The position numbers and the translations under genes are program-made. A DNA stretch of 64,000 nt from Paenisporosarcina sp049671445 (GTDB lineage Bacteria > Bacillota > Bacilli > Bacillales_A > Planococcaceae): positions 16,439 to 80,438 of the forward strand of contig NZ_JBATUX010000020.1 in NCBI RefSeq assembly GCF_049671445.1. Reading direction: 5' to 3'. Below, piece by piece: positions 24,446 to 34,217 of the stretch (the first letter of the stretch is position 1; each line of letters starts with the position of its first letter). The notes under the pieces were generated by a model that was not told where the DNA came from, ran no database searches, and worked only from the letters and a program-made list of their open reading frames with translations.

Positions 24446-25432
24446 TTATTTCTTGCGGATGACTTTCCATGAAGTACGAGAAATTTCTTCGAGTTCTGAA
24501 GCATCAAGTTTGAATGTTAAAGCCCCCACATTGTCTTGTGCATGATGGACCTTAGTGGCCCCTGGAATTGCAAAAACAGTATCTCCGTGGTAATGAATAG
24601 TCCAGTTTAACGCAACTTGACTAGCACTCACATTATACTTTTCGCCAATGGCATCCAGTAGAGAAATAAGTGGTTTAGTTTCTGCTAACCCAACTTCTTT
24701 AAACTTTCGTTGAAGTCTTCGAGGGCCTTTAGCATCTTGAATTAACGCAGGGTTGTCATGAAATTTCCCTGTTAGCAATCCTTGTTCAAGAGGCGAATAG
24801 GCAATAATAGAAATTCCGAGATTCTTCGCACTTTCAAGCGTTCCATTCTCTTCTATTCGACGGTCGAGCAAGCTGTATTTCACTTGATTCGAAGCAAGTG
24901 TTAGACCGTTGTCAGTCAAAATACGATGGGAATTGACCATTGCAGTTGCATTAAAATTACTTACACCAACATGCTTAATATGACCATCTTTTACTAATTC
25001 AATCATAGCTTTGATTTGTTTTTCAACAGAAGAAAGCGAATATGGTTGGTGGATTTGATACAAATCAATTGGACGATTACCTAGCGCTTCTTTTCGTGTA
25101 TCAATTGTTTTTGAAAGTGAGGTAGCTGTTCGAAACATTGGCCACCATTTGGTTGCAATTCTTGCCTCTTCAGGTGTGGTACCAATGTTGTTAAGTGCTT
25201 TTGCTAATATTTTTTCGGACTCGCCACCACCATAAACTTCTGCTGTATCGAACCAATTGATACCACCATCTAAAGAAGTTTTGATGATGTCTTCAGTCAA
25301 TTGGTCATCTAAAGAACCCCAAAACTTACCAACGATGCCAGTTCCTTTGCTAAATTGCCACGTTCCGAGTCCAAGGGGGGACAAGAGTAAATCTGTTTGA
25401 CCTAATGGTCGTTTCATTATGTTGTTTTCCAT
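24446..25432 (-). CDS. Aldo/keto reductase
   Basis: 328 aa. The catalytic tetrad is Asp62, Tyr67, Lys95 and His128 in the usual contexts (NWFDTAEVYGGGESE, ATKWWP, YQIHQP). NADPH-binding IPGATKVHHAQDN is near the C-terminus. Family substrates are carbonyls; the specific one is unknown. GGAGG lies 9 bases before ATG 25432. Confidence 0.92.
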   Translation of the reverse strand: MENNIMKRPLGQTDLLLSPLGLGTWQFSKGTGIVGKFWGSLDDQLTEDIIKTSLDGGINWFDTAEVYGGGESEKILAKALNNIGTTPEEARIATKWWPMFRTATSLSKTIDTRKEALGNRPIDLYQIHQPYSLSSVEKQIKAMIELVKDGHIKHVGVSNFNATAMVNSHRILTDNGLTLASNQVKYSLLDRRIEENGTLESAKNLGISIIAYSPLEQGLLTGKFHDNPALIQDAKGPRRLQRKFKEVGLAETKPLISLLDAIGEKYNVSASQVALNWTIHYHGDTVFAIPGATKVHHAQDNVGALTFKLDASELEEISRTSWKVIRKK

Positions 25433-25576
25433 AGACTTCAGCCTCCAAAAGAGCGTTTATTTGGGGTAAGTGTAACACTTGTTCTCTGAAGTTAGCGAAT
25501 ATCATGCGGTTTGAAAGTTTTATTAAACTATTCCATAATACAAACTAGAAACTTAACTTCCTAAGGGGGAAAAACA

Positions 25577-26272
25577 GTGAAAGACGATTTAGAATTTGAT
25601 ATGGAAATGGCGAGAGAATACGATAAAGGAATTCGCCGTGCTTTGCCTACATATGATGCGATGTTTCGTATAGTACAGTCCTTCTTAAGAGCTCATGTAA
25701 AAGACGCAGCAAACATCTTAGTCGTCGGGGCTGGTGGAGGAAATGAAATCGTAACGTTTGGTAAAGCTAATCCTACTTGGACATTTGTTGGTGTTGACCC
25801 GTCGGAAGCGATGCTTGAAGTAGCGTTACAAAAAGCGAAAAATGAAGGCATTGAAGAACGAGTGACCATACAAACAGGGACAATCGAGCAAGTGGATTTA
25901 ACTGGAGTGTTTAATGGAGCTACCTGCTTACTTGTCCTTCATTTTGTAGAAACTGTAGAAGAAAAATTAAGTTTATTAAAAACAGTGAATGAAAGCTTAG
26001 AACCTGGATCACCTTTTGTCCTCGTGACGATGTATGGAGATCAATCTGAACCAGAATTTGATGTACGTATGAATTTATGGAAATCCATATGGCTGGATTT
26101 AACCGACTTAACAAAAGACGAAGTGGAAGGTATGGAGGAATCGGTTCGAGAACTATCTTTTAGTTCTTCAACTGAAATCGAAGAACTTTTAGAGCAAGCT
26201 GGATTTGAAAGAGTTACACAATTCTTTTCAACCACACTATTTGGAGGTTGGATTGCACATTCTACAAAATAA
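25577..26272 (+). CDS. Class I SAM-dependent methyltransferase
   Basis: 231 aa. Motif I VVGAGGGNEIV, acidic ribose-binding VGVDPSEAML, and motif IV CLLVLHFVE fit a small-molecule methyltransferase. Substrate unknown. GTG start 25577 after AAGGGGG. Monocistronic, closed by a terminator. Confidence 0.88.
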   Translation: MKDDLEFDMEMAREYDKGIRRALPTYDAMFRIVQSFLRAHVKDAANILVVGAGGGNEIVTFGKANPTWTFVGVDPSEAMLEVALQKAKNEGIEERVTIQTGTIEQVDLTGVFNGATCLLVLHFVETVEEKLSLLKTVNESLEPGSPFVLVTMYGDQSEPEFDVRMNLWKSIWLDLTDLTKDEVEGMEESVRELSFSSSTEIEELLEQAGFERVTQFFSTTLFGGWIAHSTK

Positions 26273-26273
26273 G

Positions 26274-26300
26274 AAGACAGAGCCATGGCTCTGTCTTTTT
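26274..26300. terminator. Bidirectional terminator
   Basis: AAGACAGAGCC / GGCTCTGTCTT around ATG-like centre, T5, between two convergent genes. Confidence 0.88.
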
Positions 26301-26799
26301 ATTCTGTCAAAGGAACTTGAAAATAAAAATTCGCTTTTTTAGAAAGTTCAAGAGGATTCAATTTGTGAAAATCAGTGTTTCTTAGATTTTTGCGATCAAA
26401 AACCATATTAAATATGCCACCATAATAATCTAGATTTCCTTCCTCATCTTCAATCGGAGTTTCAATAATTAAATCAACTTTTTGTACTTCCAGCTGTCTC
26501 TTTATATCTTGGAGTACGTTTGTGCAACTATCGAGAGTATCGGCTACAAACTCTTCGTATGATTCATCTTCAAACATATAGGTAAGTACGACAATTTTCA
26601 TATTTCCAGTTTCAACATCAAATTCAATTTGCTTTACCGCATCGTCTTCAAGTTCATGGCGATATCCGAAATTTTCTAAGATGGAGTAGCTAAGGGTTTG
26701 CTCTAATTCGCTTAAATTTGATGTACTATCTTCTGAATTAGCCACCTCACAACAACCTGAAATTAAAATTAAAAGGAATAGCATTACTATTTTTTTCAA
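26299..26799 (-). CDS. Lipoprotein of unknown function
   Basis: 166 aa. Signal peptide with lipobox LISGC (Cys16). The mature part is acidic with an alternating strand-helix pattern and a central KIVVLTYMFEDESYEEF. No family recognised. The ribosome site is AAGGAGA, 9 bases before ATG 26799. It shares the terminator with the methyltransferase gene. Confidence 0.65.
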   Translation of the reverse strand: MKKIVMLFLLILISGCCEVANSEDSTSNLSELEQTLSYSILENFGYRHELEDDAVKQIEFDVETGNMKIVVLTYMFEDESYEEFVADTLDSCTNVLQDIKRQLEVQKVDLIIETPIEDEEGNLDYYGGIFNMVFDRKNLRNTDFHKLNPLELSKKANFYFQVPLTE

Positions 26800-26922
26800 T
26801 TGTTTTCAATCTCCTTCAAATGGATTCGAGAGAATTATAATCTATTAAGAAGTAGATTGGAATATATTTCAATTAAATCCAAAAAGAAATTTATTATTTT
26901 ATTCAACTATTTCTTCAAATAG

Positions 26923-26947
26923 GTTTCTACTTTTACTAGAAGGGGAA
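26923..26947 (+). promoter_or_regulatory. Possible sigma-B promoter of the DUF1206 gene
   Basis: GTTTCT, 13 bases, then GGGGAA, 38 bases before the start codon; the sigma-B consensus is GTTTNN-N12-15-GGGWAW. The match is incomplete. Confidence 0.4.
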
Positions 26948-26985
26948 CTTAACGTATAAGATGACAAGTAGAGGGAGTGCCGAAA

Positions 26986-27834
26986 ATGGAAGCAGCATCA
27001 AAAGCTCAAGCAAAGGATAAAATGAGGGAAGCAAAACCGTGGATACGTAGATTTGGGCGTTTCGGATACATGGCAAAAGGCGTTGTTTATGGAATGATCG
27101 GAATTCTGGCAGCACTTGCTGCTTTTGGACCTGAAGGAGAAACGACGGGGACTTCAGGTGCGTTACAATCGATCGCAGAAATGCCTTTTGGAGAAGTATT
27201 ACTTTGGATAATCGGAATTGGTTTAATCGGTTATATTGTATGGGATTTCATCAAAGCCATTAAAGATCCAGAAAATGAAGGTACGGATGCAAAAGGTCTA
27301 ATAAAACGGACAGGATATTTTATTAGCGGAATCATTTATGCGAATTTAGCTTTTGGGGCCATCAAATTGGCAAGTCACACAGGAAACGCTGGTGGAGGTG
27401 ACTCGGAACAAACGATTTCTGCGAAATTAATGGAACAACCTTTTGGGGTGTGGATTGTTGGTTTAGTGGGGGCCATTATTATCGGATATGGATTGCATGA
27501 ACTATTTAGTGGAGTCAAAGAAAAGTTTATGGAGAAATTCAAGACTTATGAAATGAATGCCAAAGAACGTAAATTGGCTCGAATTTCCGGTAAAGTGGGA
27601 TTAATTGCACGTGGTGTAGTACTAACTATGGTTGGATTCTTTTTCATTAAAACTGCCTATACCCATGACGCTGATCATTCCAAAGGTCTCGGAGGAGCTT
27701 TAGATGAAATGGCAAGTCAACCATTTGGTCAGTTCCTACTCGCAATGGCAGCGGTTGGTTTAATACTATACGGTATCTATCAAATCATTCGAGGACGTTA
27801 TCAACATATGCATTTTGGTGAAGAAGGAAAATAA
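26986..27834 (+). CDS. DUF1206 family membrane protein
   Basis: 282 aa with three similar units of two membrane helices (about 25-90, 105-175, 195-275). Each unit repeats the pattern R-x-G-x-x-A-x-G and a later PFG motif (MPFGEVLLW, QPFGVWIVG, QPFGQFLLA). The fold is that of DUF1206; function unknown. ATG 26986 has GGAG 8 bases upstream. Confidence 0.85.
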   Translation: MEAASKAQAKDKMREAKPWIRRFGRFGYMAKGVVYGMIGILAALAAFGPEGETTGTSGALQSIAEMPFGEVLLWIIGIGLIGYIVWDFIKAIKDPENEGTDAKGLIKRTGYFISGIIYANLAFGAIKLASHTGNAGGGDSEQTISAKLMEQPFGVWIVGLVGAIIIGYGLHELFSGVKEKFMEKFKTYEMNAKERKLARISGKVGLIARGVVLTMVGFFFIKTAYTHDADHSKGLGGALDEMASQPFGQFLLAMAAVGLILYGIYQIIRGRYQHMHFGEEGK

Positions 27835-27837
27835 AGA

Positions 27838-27871
27838 AGAGAGCCATTCACAAAATGTGAATGGTTCTTTT
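27838..27871 (+). terminator. Intrinsic terminator
   Basis: AGAGCCATTCAC / GTGAATGGTTCT stem, then T-rich. Confidence 0.85.
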
Positions 27872-27958
27872 ATGTTTATTGTAGGAGAAATAGAATGTGA
27901 TAGTATTAGAAAATAGAATAATATTAACGGACGAAGGTTCAGTGAAGGAAGAATAATT

Positions 27959-28864
27959 ATGCGCGTGTACGCAGCACTTATTGCACTTAGCCTCATTTGG
28001 GGGTTATCTTTTGTATTTATTTCAATTCTAAGCGAGCCGGCAGGGGTATGGGGAACTGTATTTATCCGCTGTTTAGCAGGGGCATTATTATTATTACCAT
28101 TATTATGGTATAGAAAAAAAGACATTATCAAGCCTATTCCATGGAAACCCTTATTGATAGTTGGCGTGATAAATGCTGGGTTGCCATGGGGATTAATTGC
28201 TCTTAGTCAAACTCAGATTGATAGTAGTTTAGCTGCTGTCTTAAATGCATTTACACCCATATTCACAGGGTTAATGGGGTTAGTGTTTTTTGGTTCCATA
28301 TTACTAAAACAACAATGGATAGGAATAGCTACTGGCTTTATCGGCATCTTGATCATCATGGACTTTGATATTTCTTTATTGTTTGGAGAAAGTTTTGTAG
28401 GAATTGGCACAATGATCATCGCTACTATGTGTTATGGGTTTTCTTCACATTACGTTCGTAAACATTTAAGAGAAGCCGGAATTATTTTTGTTACTACTTG
28501 CACATTAATAGTTGGAGCATTTGTCGGAGGAGTCACGATGCTTTTAACAAATCCCAACCAATTACATTCGCTCGCACAAAATCTGAATGGCGAAATTCTA
28601 TTCGCAATAATTGGGCTTGGATTCTTTGGTTCAGGTATTGCCCACTTATTATTTTTCTACTTAATGAGAGAGAGAAGCCCAGAATTCGCCACTTCCGTAA
28701 CTTATTTAATTCCGATTTCAGCTATTTTCTGGGGATATTTTTTATTAAAAGAACCTGTTTCTTTACATATGATTATTGGATTATTAGTCATTTTATGTGG
28801 CGTGTATTTGACAACTCGTCCCAAACTATCCTTCAATTTTTTCGCAAAAGGTAATAACGGTTAA
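27959..28864 (+). CDS. EamA-family DMT transporter
   Basis: 301 aa, ten membrane helices in two EamA repeats, with LSLIWGLSFVFISI at the start and the second-repeat signature TYLIPISAIFWGYFLLKEP. Probable metabolite or drug exporter; substrate not predictable. GAAGGAAG precedes ATG 27959. Confidence 0.9.
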   Translation: MRVYAALIALSLIWGLSFVFISILSEPAGVWGTVFIRCLAGALLLLPLLWYRKKDIIKPIPWKPLLIVGVINAGLPWGLIALSQTQIDSSLAAVLNAFTPIFTGLMGLVFFGSILLKQQWIGIATGFIGILIIMDFDISLLFGESFVGIGTMIIATMCYGFSSHYVRKHLREAGIIFVTTCTLIVGAFVGGVTMLLTNPNQLHSLAQNLNGEILFAIIGLGFFGSGIAHLLFFYLMRERSPEFATSVTYLIPISAIFWGYFLLKEPVSLHMIIGLLVILCGVYLTTRPKLSFNFFAKGNNG

Positions 28865-28871
28865 AATGATT

Positions 28872-28902
28872 AAAGCCACAACAAACTCTGTTGTGGCTTT
28901 TT
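28872..28902 (+). terminator. Intrinsic terminator
   Basis: AAAGCCACAACA / TGTTGTGGCTTT perfect stem, T5. Confidence 0.9.
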
Positions 28903-29170
28903 CTATGATGAGAGAACTTAATTCGCGTAGTCAAACCATTTCCTTAAAGAATCTTGAATGAACTCAAGTCTATGGAGGAATAGTACAAAAGAAACGGAAA
29001 AATTATATTTATAGCATGTTTTAAATAAAACCCACATATATAGGAATAGACATTAAAGAGAGTCTCTATGAGGAAAGAATGCTTTTTAATAATTTTACAC
29101 AAAATACATAATATTCAAATTAATTTATGATATGCTCATTTCCATACTATCCATTTGGAGGGAAAACATA
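28903..29170. other. AT-rich upstream region of the DacB-like gene
   Basis: No gene is seen. TTGGAGGG (29156-29163) is the ribosome site of the next gene. A weak TATGAT at 29127-29132-type box could be a -10, but no good -35 partner is seen. Confidence 0.4.
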
Positions 29171-30652
29171 GTGAAATTCAAAAGATATATTGTTTTTATG
29201 TTAATTGCAGTTCTAGCATTTTTACCATTTCTAATTGAGGATAATCAACCAAAGGTAATTGCGACCGATGAATATGCTCAATTAGGAAACAGCATCAATA
29301 AAATCCTTCAAGATGAACGACTCGATGGCGCTACGACCGGAGTAAGTATTCGAAAAGCAACTACTGGTGAAATCGTTTATGATCATTTTGGTGAAACTAG
29401 ATTACATCCAGCCTCCAACATGAAACTACTGACTGCGGCAGCTGCTCTAGAAACATTGGGGGAAGATTATCGTTTCACTACGGAAGTGCTAACTGATGGC
29501 CAACTAAAAGGTGGAGTGTTACAGGGAGACGTTTATTTGAAAGGAAAGGGAGATCCAACATTGCTGAAACAAGATTTCGATACTTTGGCTAAAAATCTTG
29601 CTTCAAAAGGCATTAAGAAAATTAATGGAAACTTAATTGGAGACGATACTTGGTATGACGATGTCCGTTTATCGTCAGATAAAAACTGGTCTGACGAATC
29701 TTACTACTATGCAGCTCAAGTATCTGCATTAACGGCTTCACCAAATGCAGACTTCGATGCAGGGTCCGTTATTGTTGAAGCACATGCGAATGCAAGCGTA
29801 GGAGAACCAGCTACAATAAAGGTATTACCTAAGACTGAGGTGGTGAAAATTATCAACCGCTCTGAAACAGTTGCCTCAGGAACGAAAAACATCACGATTG
29901 AGAGGGAACATGGTACAAATAATGTTGTTATTGAAGGTACCGTTCCAGTTGGTGGCACAGTCACACGTGAATGGACTGCAGTTTGGGAGCCTTCATATTA
30001 TGCTCTTGATCTTTTCAGAAAATCTTTACAGGAACAAGGCATAAAATTTGGAGGGAAACCACAAGTCACACTCGCAAAAACTCCAAGTGAAGCTCAACTG
30101 CTAACATCAAAAGAATCGATGACTCTTAAAGAATTATCGATTCCATTTATGAAGCTAAGTAACAATGCCCATGCAGAAGTATTGGCAAAAGAGATGGGTA
30201 AAGTGATTTATGGTGAAGGAAGTTGGGAGAAAGGGCTTCAAGTAATTAAAGAGAATTCTTCAAAATTAGGATTAAACATGGAGCGAATCATGATTCGAGA
30301 TGCCTCAGGGATGTCGCATATCAATTTGATTCCTTCGAATGAAGTAACTAATCTTCTCGTTTCTGTTCAAAAAGAACCTTGGTATCAAACATTTTTAACA
30401 TCCCTTCCAGTAGCAGGAGTGGGCGAACGATTTGTCGGTGGAACTTTACGTAATCGAATGAAAACTGAGCCAACTGTCGGAAACGTTAAAGCCAAAACCG
30501 GAACATTAACAGCAGTCTCTGCTTTATCTGGTTATGCCACAACCAAAGATGGAGAGCTTCTCGTTTTCTCAGTGCTCATTAACAATGACTTAGCAGCGGT
30601 TACGCCAATTGAAGATCAAATTGCCACGGCGATTGCCAACTATACAAAATGA
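29171..30652 (+). CDS. dacB: D-Ala-D-Ala carboxypeptidase/endopeptidase, PBP4 (S13) family
   Basis: 493 aa. N-terminal hydrophobic helix (about 6-22) for export or anchoring. Active-site motifs: SNMK (Ser82, Lys85), SNN in MKLSNNAHAEV, and KTG in KAKTGTLTAVS. The long insert between SxxK and SxN is typical of S13. It trims or cuts peptidoglycan peptides. GTG 29171 is 8 bases after GGAGGG; the earlier ATG at 29132 lies before this site. Confidence 0.92.
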   Translation: MKFKRYIVFMLIAVLAFLPFLIEDNQPKVIATDEYAQLGNSINKILQDERLDGATTGVSIRKATTGEIVYDHFGETRLHPASNMKLLTAAAALETLGEDYRFTTEVLTDGQLKGGVLQGDVYLKGKGDPTLLKQDFDTLAKNLASKGIKKINGNLIGDDTWYDDVRLSSDKNWSDESYYYAAQVSALTASPNADFDAGSVIVEAHANASVGEPATIKVLPKTEVVKIINRSETVASGTKNITIEREHGTNNVVIEGTVPVGGTVTREWTAVWEPSYYALDLFRKSLQEQGIKFGGKPQVTLAKTPSEAQLLTSKESMTLKELSIPFMKLSNNAHAEVLAKEMGKVIYGEGSWEKGLQVIKENSSKLGLNMERIMIRDASGMSHINLIPSNEVTNLLVSVQKEPWYQTFLTSLPVAGVGERFVGGTLRNRMKTEPTVGNVKAKTGTLTAVSALSGYATTKDGELLVFSVLINNDLAAVTPIEDQIATAIANYTK

Positions 30653-30662
30653 AAATAACGAC

Positions 30663-30697
30663 TAGCTTCCCATACTAAAATGTGGGAAGCTATTTTT
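30663..30697 (+). terminator. Intrinsic terminator after dacB
   Basis: TAGCTTCCCA / TGGGAAGCTA stem, then T5. Confidence 0.88.
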
Positions 30698-30729
30698 AGA
30701 TAGAATATTACGAATACAAGGAGATTAAC

Positions 30730-31566
30730 ATGTTAACAAGGAAACAATTAAAAGATATTGAGACACTTCAAAAAGAATGTGAAAAACATGATAGCTTACA
30801 ACTTAAATTAAACTGGGAAATGTTAAGAAGCCGAGAGACAAATCAATTTGATTTTCTGACGTATGAGAATGAAGAATTAATCGCATTTTTGGGTGTGTAT
30901 GCATTTGGTTCAACTGCAGAAGTATGCGGAATGGTGAAGCCAAGTGAACGTCGTAAAGGTCACTATAATGAATTGTTTAAGAGAGCGAAAGTAACAATGA
31001 AACATCACGGTTTTAAGAAAGTATTACTTAATGCCCCAGCGAGTTCGAATGCAGCGAAAGCATTTCTTAATACCGTAGGAGCGATTTACAAATTTACTGA
31101 ACATCAAATGCATTGGCAACCTCAATCACTTGAAGATTCAGCTGGCTTTACTTTGAGACATGCGACAAAAAACGATACAGATATGCGAGTTAAGCTCGAC
31201 GTCGAAGCGTTCGGAGTGCCCGAAGAAGATGCCAGAGCGATGGAAAGTCGAATTGACAGCGATGAAGACACTGATATGTTAATGATTGTAGTGGAAGATA
31301 AGACGATTGGAAAAGTTAGAGTGAAACGAGAAGAGGGAGAGGCTTGGATTTATGGTTTTTGCATTTTACCTGAATACCAGGGAAAAGGGATAGGACGCAA
31401 AGTACTTCGTGAAGTTGTTAAAGGCCAAAACGAATTAGGTCACTCCGTTCATTTAGAAGTCGAAACAAAAAATGCACACGCGTTAAAGTTGTACGAATCT
31501 GTTGGATTCAAAGCAGTCCATGCACAAGATTACTATGTATACCAAATGGAAACCGACTCTCAGTGA
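30730..31566 (+). CDS. Tandem-domain GNAT acetyltransferase
   Basis: 278 aa with two GNAT folds. The first (about 1-130) has a degenerate loop RRKGHYNELF. The second (about 140-275) has the complete QGKGIGRKVLREV loop and ETKNAHALKLYESVGF. The second domain is likely the active one. AAGGAG precedes ATG 30730. The terminator overlaps its end. Confidence 0.88.
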   Translation: MLTRKQLKDIETLQKECEKHDSLQLKLNWEMLRSRETNQFDFLTYENEELIAFLGVYAFGSTAEVCGMVKPSERRKGHYNELFKRAKVTMKHHGFKKVLLNAPASSNAAKAFLNTVGAIYKFTEHQMHWQPQSLEDSAGFTLRHATKNDTDMRVKLDVEAFGVPEEDARAMESRIDSDEDTDMLMIVVEDKTIGKVRVKREEGEAWIYGFCILPEYQGKGIGRKVLREVVKGQNELGHSVHLEVETKNAHALKLYESVGFKAVHAQDYYVYQMETDSQ

Positions 31567-31578
31567 GTCGGTTTTTTT
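31550..31578 (+). terminator. Intrinsic terminator overlapping the GNAT stop codon
   Basis: AAACCGACTC / GAGTCGGTTT, loop TCAGT, T7. Confidence 0.9.
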
Positions 31579-31628
31579 ATTTCGAGGGTATGGTAAAGTT
31601 AGTGTACAAGATAAGAGGAGCGGATTAA

Positions 31629-32927
31629 ATGGATCGTTATTGGTTGAAAATTAAAGAAAGCATTTGGTTTATACCGACGTTGTATAGTTTGTTTTCAGTA
31701 ATATTGGCAATTACTTTCTCAACCATTGATCATATATATCATCAAACGATTTTAATGTATGTACCACATGTGCTATTGACGACAGTTGATCTTGCGCAAA
31801 CGATTTTAGGTGGATTGTCAGCAGCTTTACTAACTATGACAACATTTACATTTTCCACAATTATGGTCGTGTTAACGACTTACTCATCGCAATTCTCACC
31901 ACGTACTTTGAAAAATTTTGTGCGAGATCCTATGGTGTGGCGAGTTTTAGGTGTCTTTATGGGTGGCTTTATTTACACCACATTATCGTTGTTATTCATG
32001 CAAGAATCGATTGCAGGAGAGTCTGTCATTTCGTCACTAGTTGGTGTGTTGTATGCAATGGTTTGTTTAATATTCTTTGCAATTTTTATCCATCATATTG
32101 CCCGAAATATTCAAGTAAACACTTTAATCGAAAAGTTAACAATTGAAGGTATTGAGGCTGTTGGTTGTTATGAGGAGTTGTTAAAGCGTAAAGATATGAC
32201 AACAGAAACGACTGATAATTGGCAGGTCAGAGGAATAGCTAATCCGATTGCTGCGGAGAATGATGGCTATTTGCAATTAATTGATATTGATCAACTCATT
32301 GCATTAGCACAAAAGCACAAGGGGAAAATTGAAATGAATTGCTGTATTGGAGATTTTGTTCAAACAAGCACCCCGGTTGTTACGCTTTACACAAATAATC
32401 AAATCACGTTTGAAGAAGTTGACAAGCTTTTTGTTGTGGGGAGTGAACGTGACACGAGACAAGATCCGGTTTTTGCTATTCAAAAAATGGTTGAGGTGTC
32501 ACTTCGCGCGATATCACCAGGAATAAATGATCCAAATACAGCAATTCATAACATCTATCAATTAGGAAGATTACTAGGTTCATATAGCCAGCTTCCAAAG
32601 AAAGACTTCATCTTCATGGATGAAGATAAACAGTCACGTGTTAAAATGAGTTTACACTCATTTGATGAATTACTGTATCAGACTTTTCACCAGCTACGCC
32701 ATTATGGGAAAAGTGACATTTCGATTATGGGGGCTATTACAGATTCTCTAATTATGGCAGCCGTCCAAGCACCACTAGAGAGCAAAAAAGATATTTGGAC
32801 AATTCAATTGTATCTAATTGAGGGGATGGAGAATATAGACTTTCAATCATTGGATCGTTTGTTCTATCAAAAAAAGATAGATAAATTAGCGGATTTGGTT
32901 GGAGAAGAGTCTGTAAATGGCATCTAA
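31629..32927 (+). CDS. DUF2254 family membrane protein
   Basis: 432 aa. Four N-terminal membrane helices (about 15-165), including TMTTFTFSTIMVVLTTYSSQ and SPRTLKNFVRDP, which are diagnostic of DUF2254, then a soluble C-terminal half with SPGINDPNTAIHNIYQLGR. Function unknown; sometimes likened to channels. AGAGGAG precedes ATG 31629. Confidence 0.85.
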   Translation: MDRYWLKIKESIWFIPTLYSLFSVILAITFSTIDHIYHQTILMYVPHVLLTTVDLAQTILGGLSAALLTMTTFTFSTIMVVLTTYSSQFSPRTLKNFVRDPMVWRVLGVFMGGFIYTTLSLLFMQESIAGESVISSLVGVLYAMVCLIFFAIFIHHIARNIQVNTLIEKLTIEGIEAVGCYEELLKRKDMTTETTDNWQVRGIANPIAAENDGYLQLIDIDQLIALAQKHKGKIEMNCCIGDFVQTSTPVVTLYTNNQITFEEVDKLFVVGSERDTRQDPVFAIQKMVEVSLRAISPGINDPNTAIHNIYQLGRLLGSYSQLPKKDFIFMDEDKQSRVKMSLHSFDELLYQTFHQLRHYGKSDISIMGAITDSLIMAAVQAPLESKKDIWTIQLYLIEGMENIDFQSLDRLFYQKKIDKLADLVGEESVNGI

Positions 32928-32950
32928 ATAAAAAAAATCATTAAAAAAAT

Positions 32951-32981
32951 AGCGAAAGCATCAAATTTTGATGTTTTCGCT
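32951..32981. terminator. Bidirectional terminator
   Basis: AGCGAAAGCATCAA / TTGATGTTTTCGCT with one mismatch, between convergent genes. Confidence 0.8.
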
Positions 32982-32991
32982 TGGGTTATGA

Positions 32992-33564
32992 TTAATATTC
33001 TTTTAACATATTGCGTTTTTTCTCAGTGTTAAACTCAAGTACTTCATTAGAAGGATCATAAGATTCACCGTAGAAATGTTCGTCTTTAAAAGTATGAATG
33101 TTTTCATACGTCCATTTCATGGCTTTATAAATTTCTAATTCATCTTGATTACCTGGAGACCAATACAAAATTTCTAACACTGTATTTTCGCCTGTCGCTA
33201 GAGAACGACGAATGTAACCAATGCGGGATGCATGTTTAAAGTCTTCACGAGCGTAGAATTTAAGTCGTTTTTCAGTGTCGGTGTCTTCATAATTTACTGG
33301 TTCGACTTCGAGTAAAATAGGTTTGTTTTTTTCTTTTAATTGATTTAACAGCTTACGACCTAATCCTTCACCGCGAGCTTCTTTAGATACAAATAAGTAA
33401 TCAACAAATACAAAATTTTCAAACTCGACGTACATAAGCACGTGTTTCGGACCTTCATCTTTAATATAAACATTACCTTTTTCAGCTAGCAACGTTTCCA
33501 TATGCTCTTTTGATTTCATTTCTTCAACTGGGAAATATTGATTAAGTTTTTCGTACCAATTCAT
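32992..33564 (-). CDS. GNAT family N-acetyltransferase
   Basis: 190 aa. DYLFVSKEARGEGLGRKLLN holds the R-G-x-G-x-G/A acetyl-CoA loop. The C-terminal 60 residues (after LYWSPGNQDELEIYKAM) form an extra part conserved in a Bacillales-specific group. Substrate unknown. AAGGAG precedes ATG 33564. Confidence 0.85.
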   Translation of the reverse strand: MNWYEKLNQYFPVEEMKSKEHMETLLAEKGNVYIKDEGPKHVLMYVEFENFVFVDYLFVSKEARGEGLGRKLLNQLKEKNKPILLEVEPVNYEDTDTEKRLKFYAREDFKHASRIGYIRRSLATGENTVLEILYWSPGNQDELEIYKAMKWTYENIHTFKDEHFYGESYDPSNEVLEFNTEKKRNMLKEY

Positions 33565-33675
33565 ATAAACAGTCTCCTTAAAAATGTATTTTACGCGGAG
33601 TTTTTGTTTGTGTAGTATTGTAAGAGGAAAAAAGTAGGCGAGAAAAAATCCTCGGTATTATATTTACCCACTTTT

Positions 33676-34119
33676 TCAAATGTCTAAACATTTTTCTAAA
33701 AACTTTTTATTTGAAGCTAAAAGTTGTTCTGGAAGGTTGTCAATTGGAAAGAAACCTAAACTTAAAGTTTCTTGTGCTTTTGCTTGAAGCGTTCCTGAGT
33801 AGGTCTTTGTTCGATAAACTACTGTAACGGAGTAAAATTCATCTCCATTATCAATTTTAAAATAATAATCAGAACCAGAAAAAATCTGACATAGTTCTAA
33901 ATCTGAAATGAATAATCCGGTCTCTTCTAAAACTTCTCGGCTTGCAGTTTCTTCTAAACTTTCACCAATGTCCATTAATCCACCGGGTAAACCGAATAAT
34001 CCAGGTTTACGTTCTTGCAATAGTATTTCATTAAATTCATTTTGAATAATGACAACTGCTCCCGGTAAGATTAGGGGACGGTGACCAACGTATTGTCGAA
34101 TTTCTTGATAATATTCCAT
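33676..34119 (-). CDS. NUDIX hydrolase
   Basis: 147 aa. Complete Nudix box: GGLMDIGESLEETASREVLE followed by ETG (GX5EX7REVXEEXG). It cleaves a nucleoside diphosphate-X compound; the compound is unknown. GGAGG precedes ATG 34119. Confidence 0.92.
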   Translation of the reverse strand: MEYYQEIRQYVGHRPLILPGAVVIIQNEFNEILLQERKPGLFGLPGGLMDIGESLEETASREVLEETGLFISDLELCQIFSGSDYYFKIDNGDEFYSVTVVYRTKTYSGTLQAKAQETLSLGFFPIDNLPEQLLASNKKFLEKCLDI

Positions 34120-34217
34120 AATAACGTCCTCCTTTAATCATTTAAACTATGTATACCCGTTATTACCTAAAATAACTTATAATAAGAGTCACAAACACAT
34201 TCAAGGACGTGAATTCA